Position numbers and translations under genes: made by a program. A DNA stretch of 6,209 bases from an uncultured Bacteroidales bacterium (lineage in GTDB: Bacteria > Bacteroidota > Bacteroidia > Bacteroidales > JAUNSR01). Shown in pieces: positions 6,208 through 6,209 of this stretch. Under the pieces are notes generated by a model. It had not been told where the DNA came from. It did no database searches and saw nothing but the letters and a program-made list of their open reading frames with translations. Location of the stretch: NCBI GenBank assembly GCA_947074165.1, contig CAMTOT010000179.1, forward strand, positions 1-6,209. Direction: 5' to 3'. Each line of letters begins with the position of its first letter. Positions within the stretch are counted from its first letter, which is position 1.

Positions 6208-6209
6208 CT

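Noticed and set aside
6177..6209. Plus-strand frame opening MNQRLPESATA at the right edge
   Set aside because: Only 11 codons are visible, with no promoter match before it, and it coincides with an inverted repeat.

Overview
The window looks like part of a carbohydrate (probably pectin) utilization locus from a Bacteroidales bacterium of the Prevotella/Bacteroides type. The evidence is the low G+C, starts without a Shine-Dalgarno sequence, a match to the Bacteroidetes promoter form (TTG, about 20 bp, TAnnTTTG), and the gene content: a fasciclin-domain lipoprotein of the kind found beside SusC/SusD transporters, a large exported GH2-family glycosidase and a GH28 (polygalacturonase-family) lipoprotein. 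No genus can be fixed from the sequence alone.

Layout. Positions 1-962 (minus strand) hold the first 320 codons of a fasciclin-domain lipoprotein; its 3' end lies beyond the left edge. Positions 963-1568 form a 606-bp divergent intergenic region that is AT-rich and strongly C-over-G skewed. It contains a good promoter for the fasciclin gene, a weaker candidate promoter for the plus-strand genes, and a set of dyad repeats that look like operators. Positions 1569-4448 (plus) encode a 959-residue GH2 enzyme with both catalytic glutamates visible. After only 3 bp, 4452-5963 (plus) encode a 503-residue GH28 lipoprotein. A strong hairpin at 6069-6111, with an A run before and a T run after, closes this two-gene operon and could also stop transcription coming from the right. 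The last ~98 bases hold no supportable gene, only a 7-bp-stem inverted repeat at the right edge.

How the parts may work together (inference). The fasciclin protein is probably an outer-membrane accessory of a glycan-import system whose susC/susD genes would lie to the left. The GH28 enzyme would cleave galacturonic-acid linkages in the pectin backbone. The GH2 enzyme would remove a beta-linked sugar (galactose or a related sugar) from side chains or oligomers in the periplasm. Both transcription units start from one intergenic region carrying repeated ACAAT-N5-ATTGT dyads, one over the predicted -33 element of the fasciclin promoter and one upstream of the GH2 gene, so joint control by one dimeric regulator is plausible.

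The points most worth a second look are the dyad set in the divergent region, the GH28 active-site variant (the usual His of the GHG motif reads Ala; the usual Asn of NTD reads Ser), and an 11-residue tandem repeat just after the GH28 lipoprotein anchor. I see no evidence of a wholly new system, a mobile element, an RNA gene or a CRISPR array.
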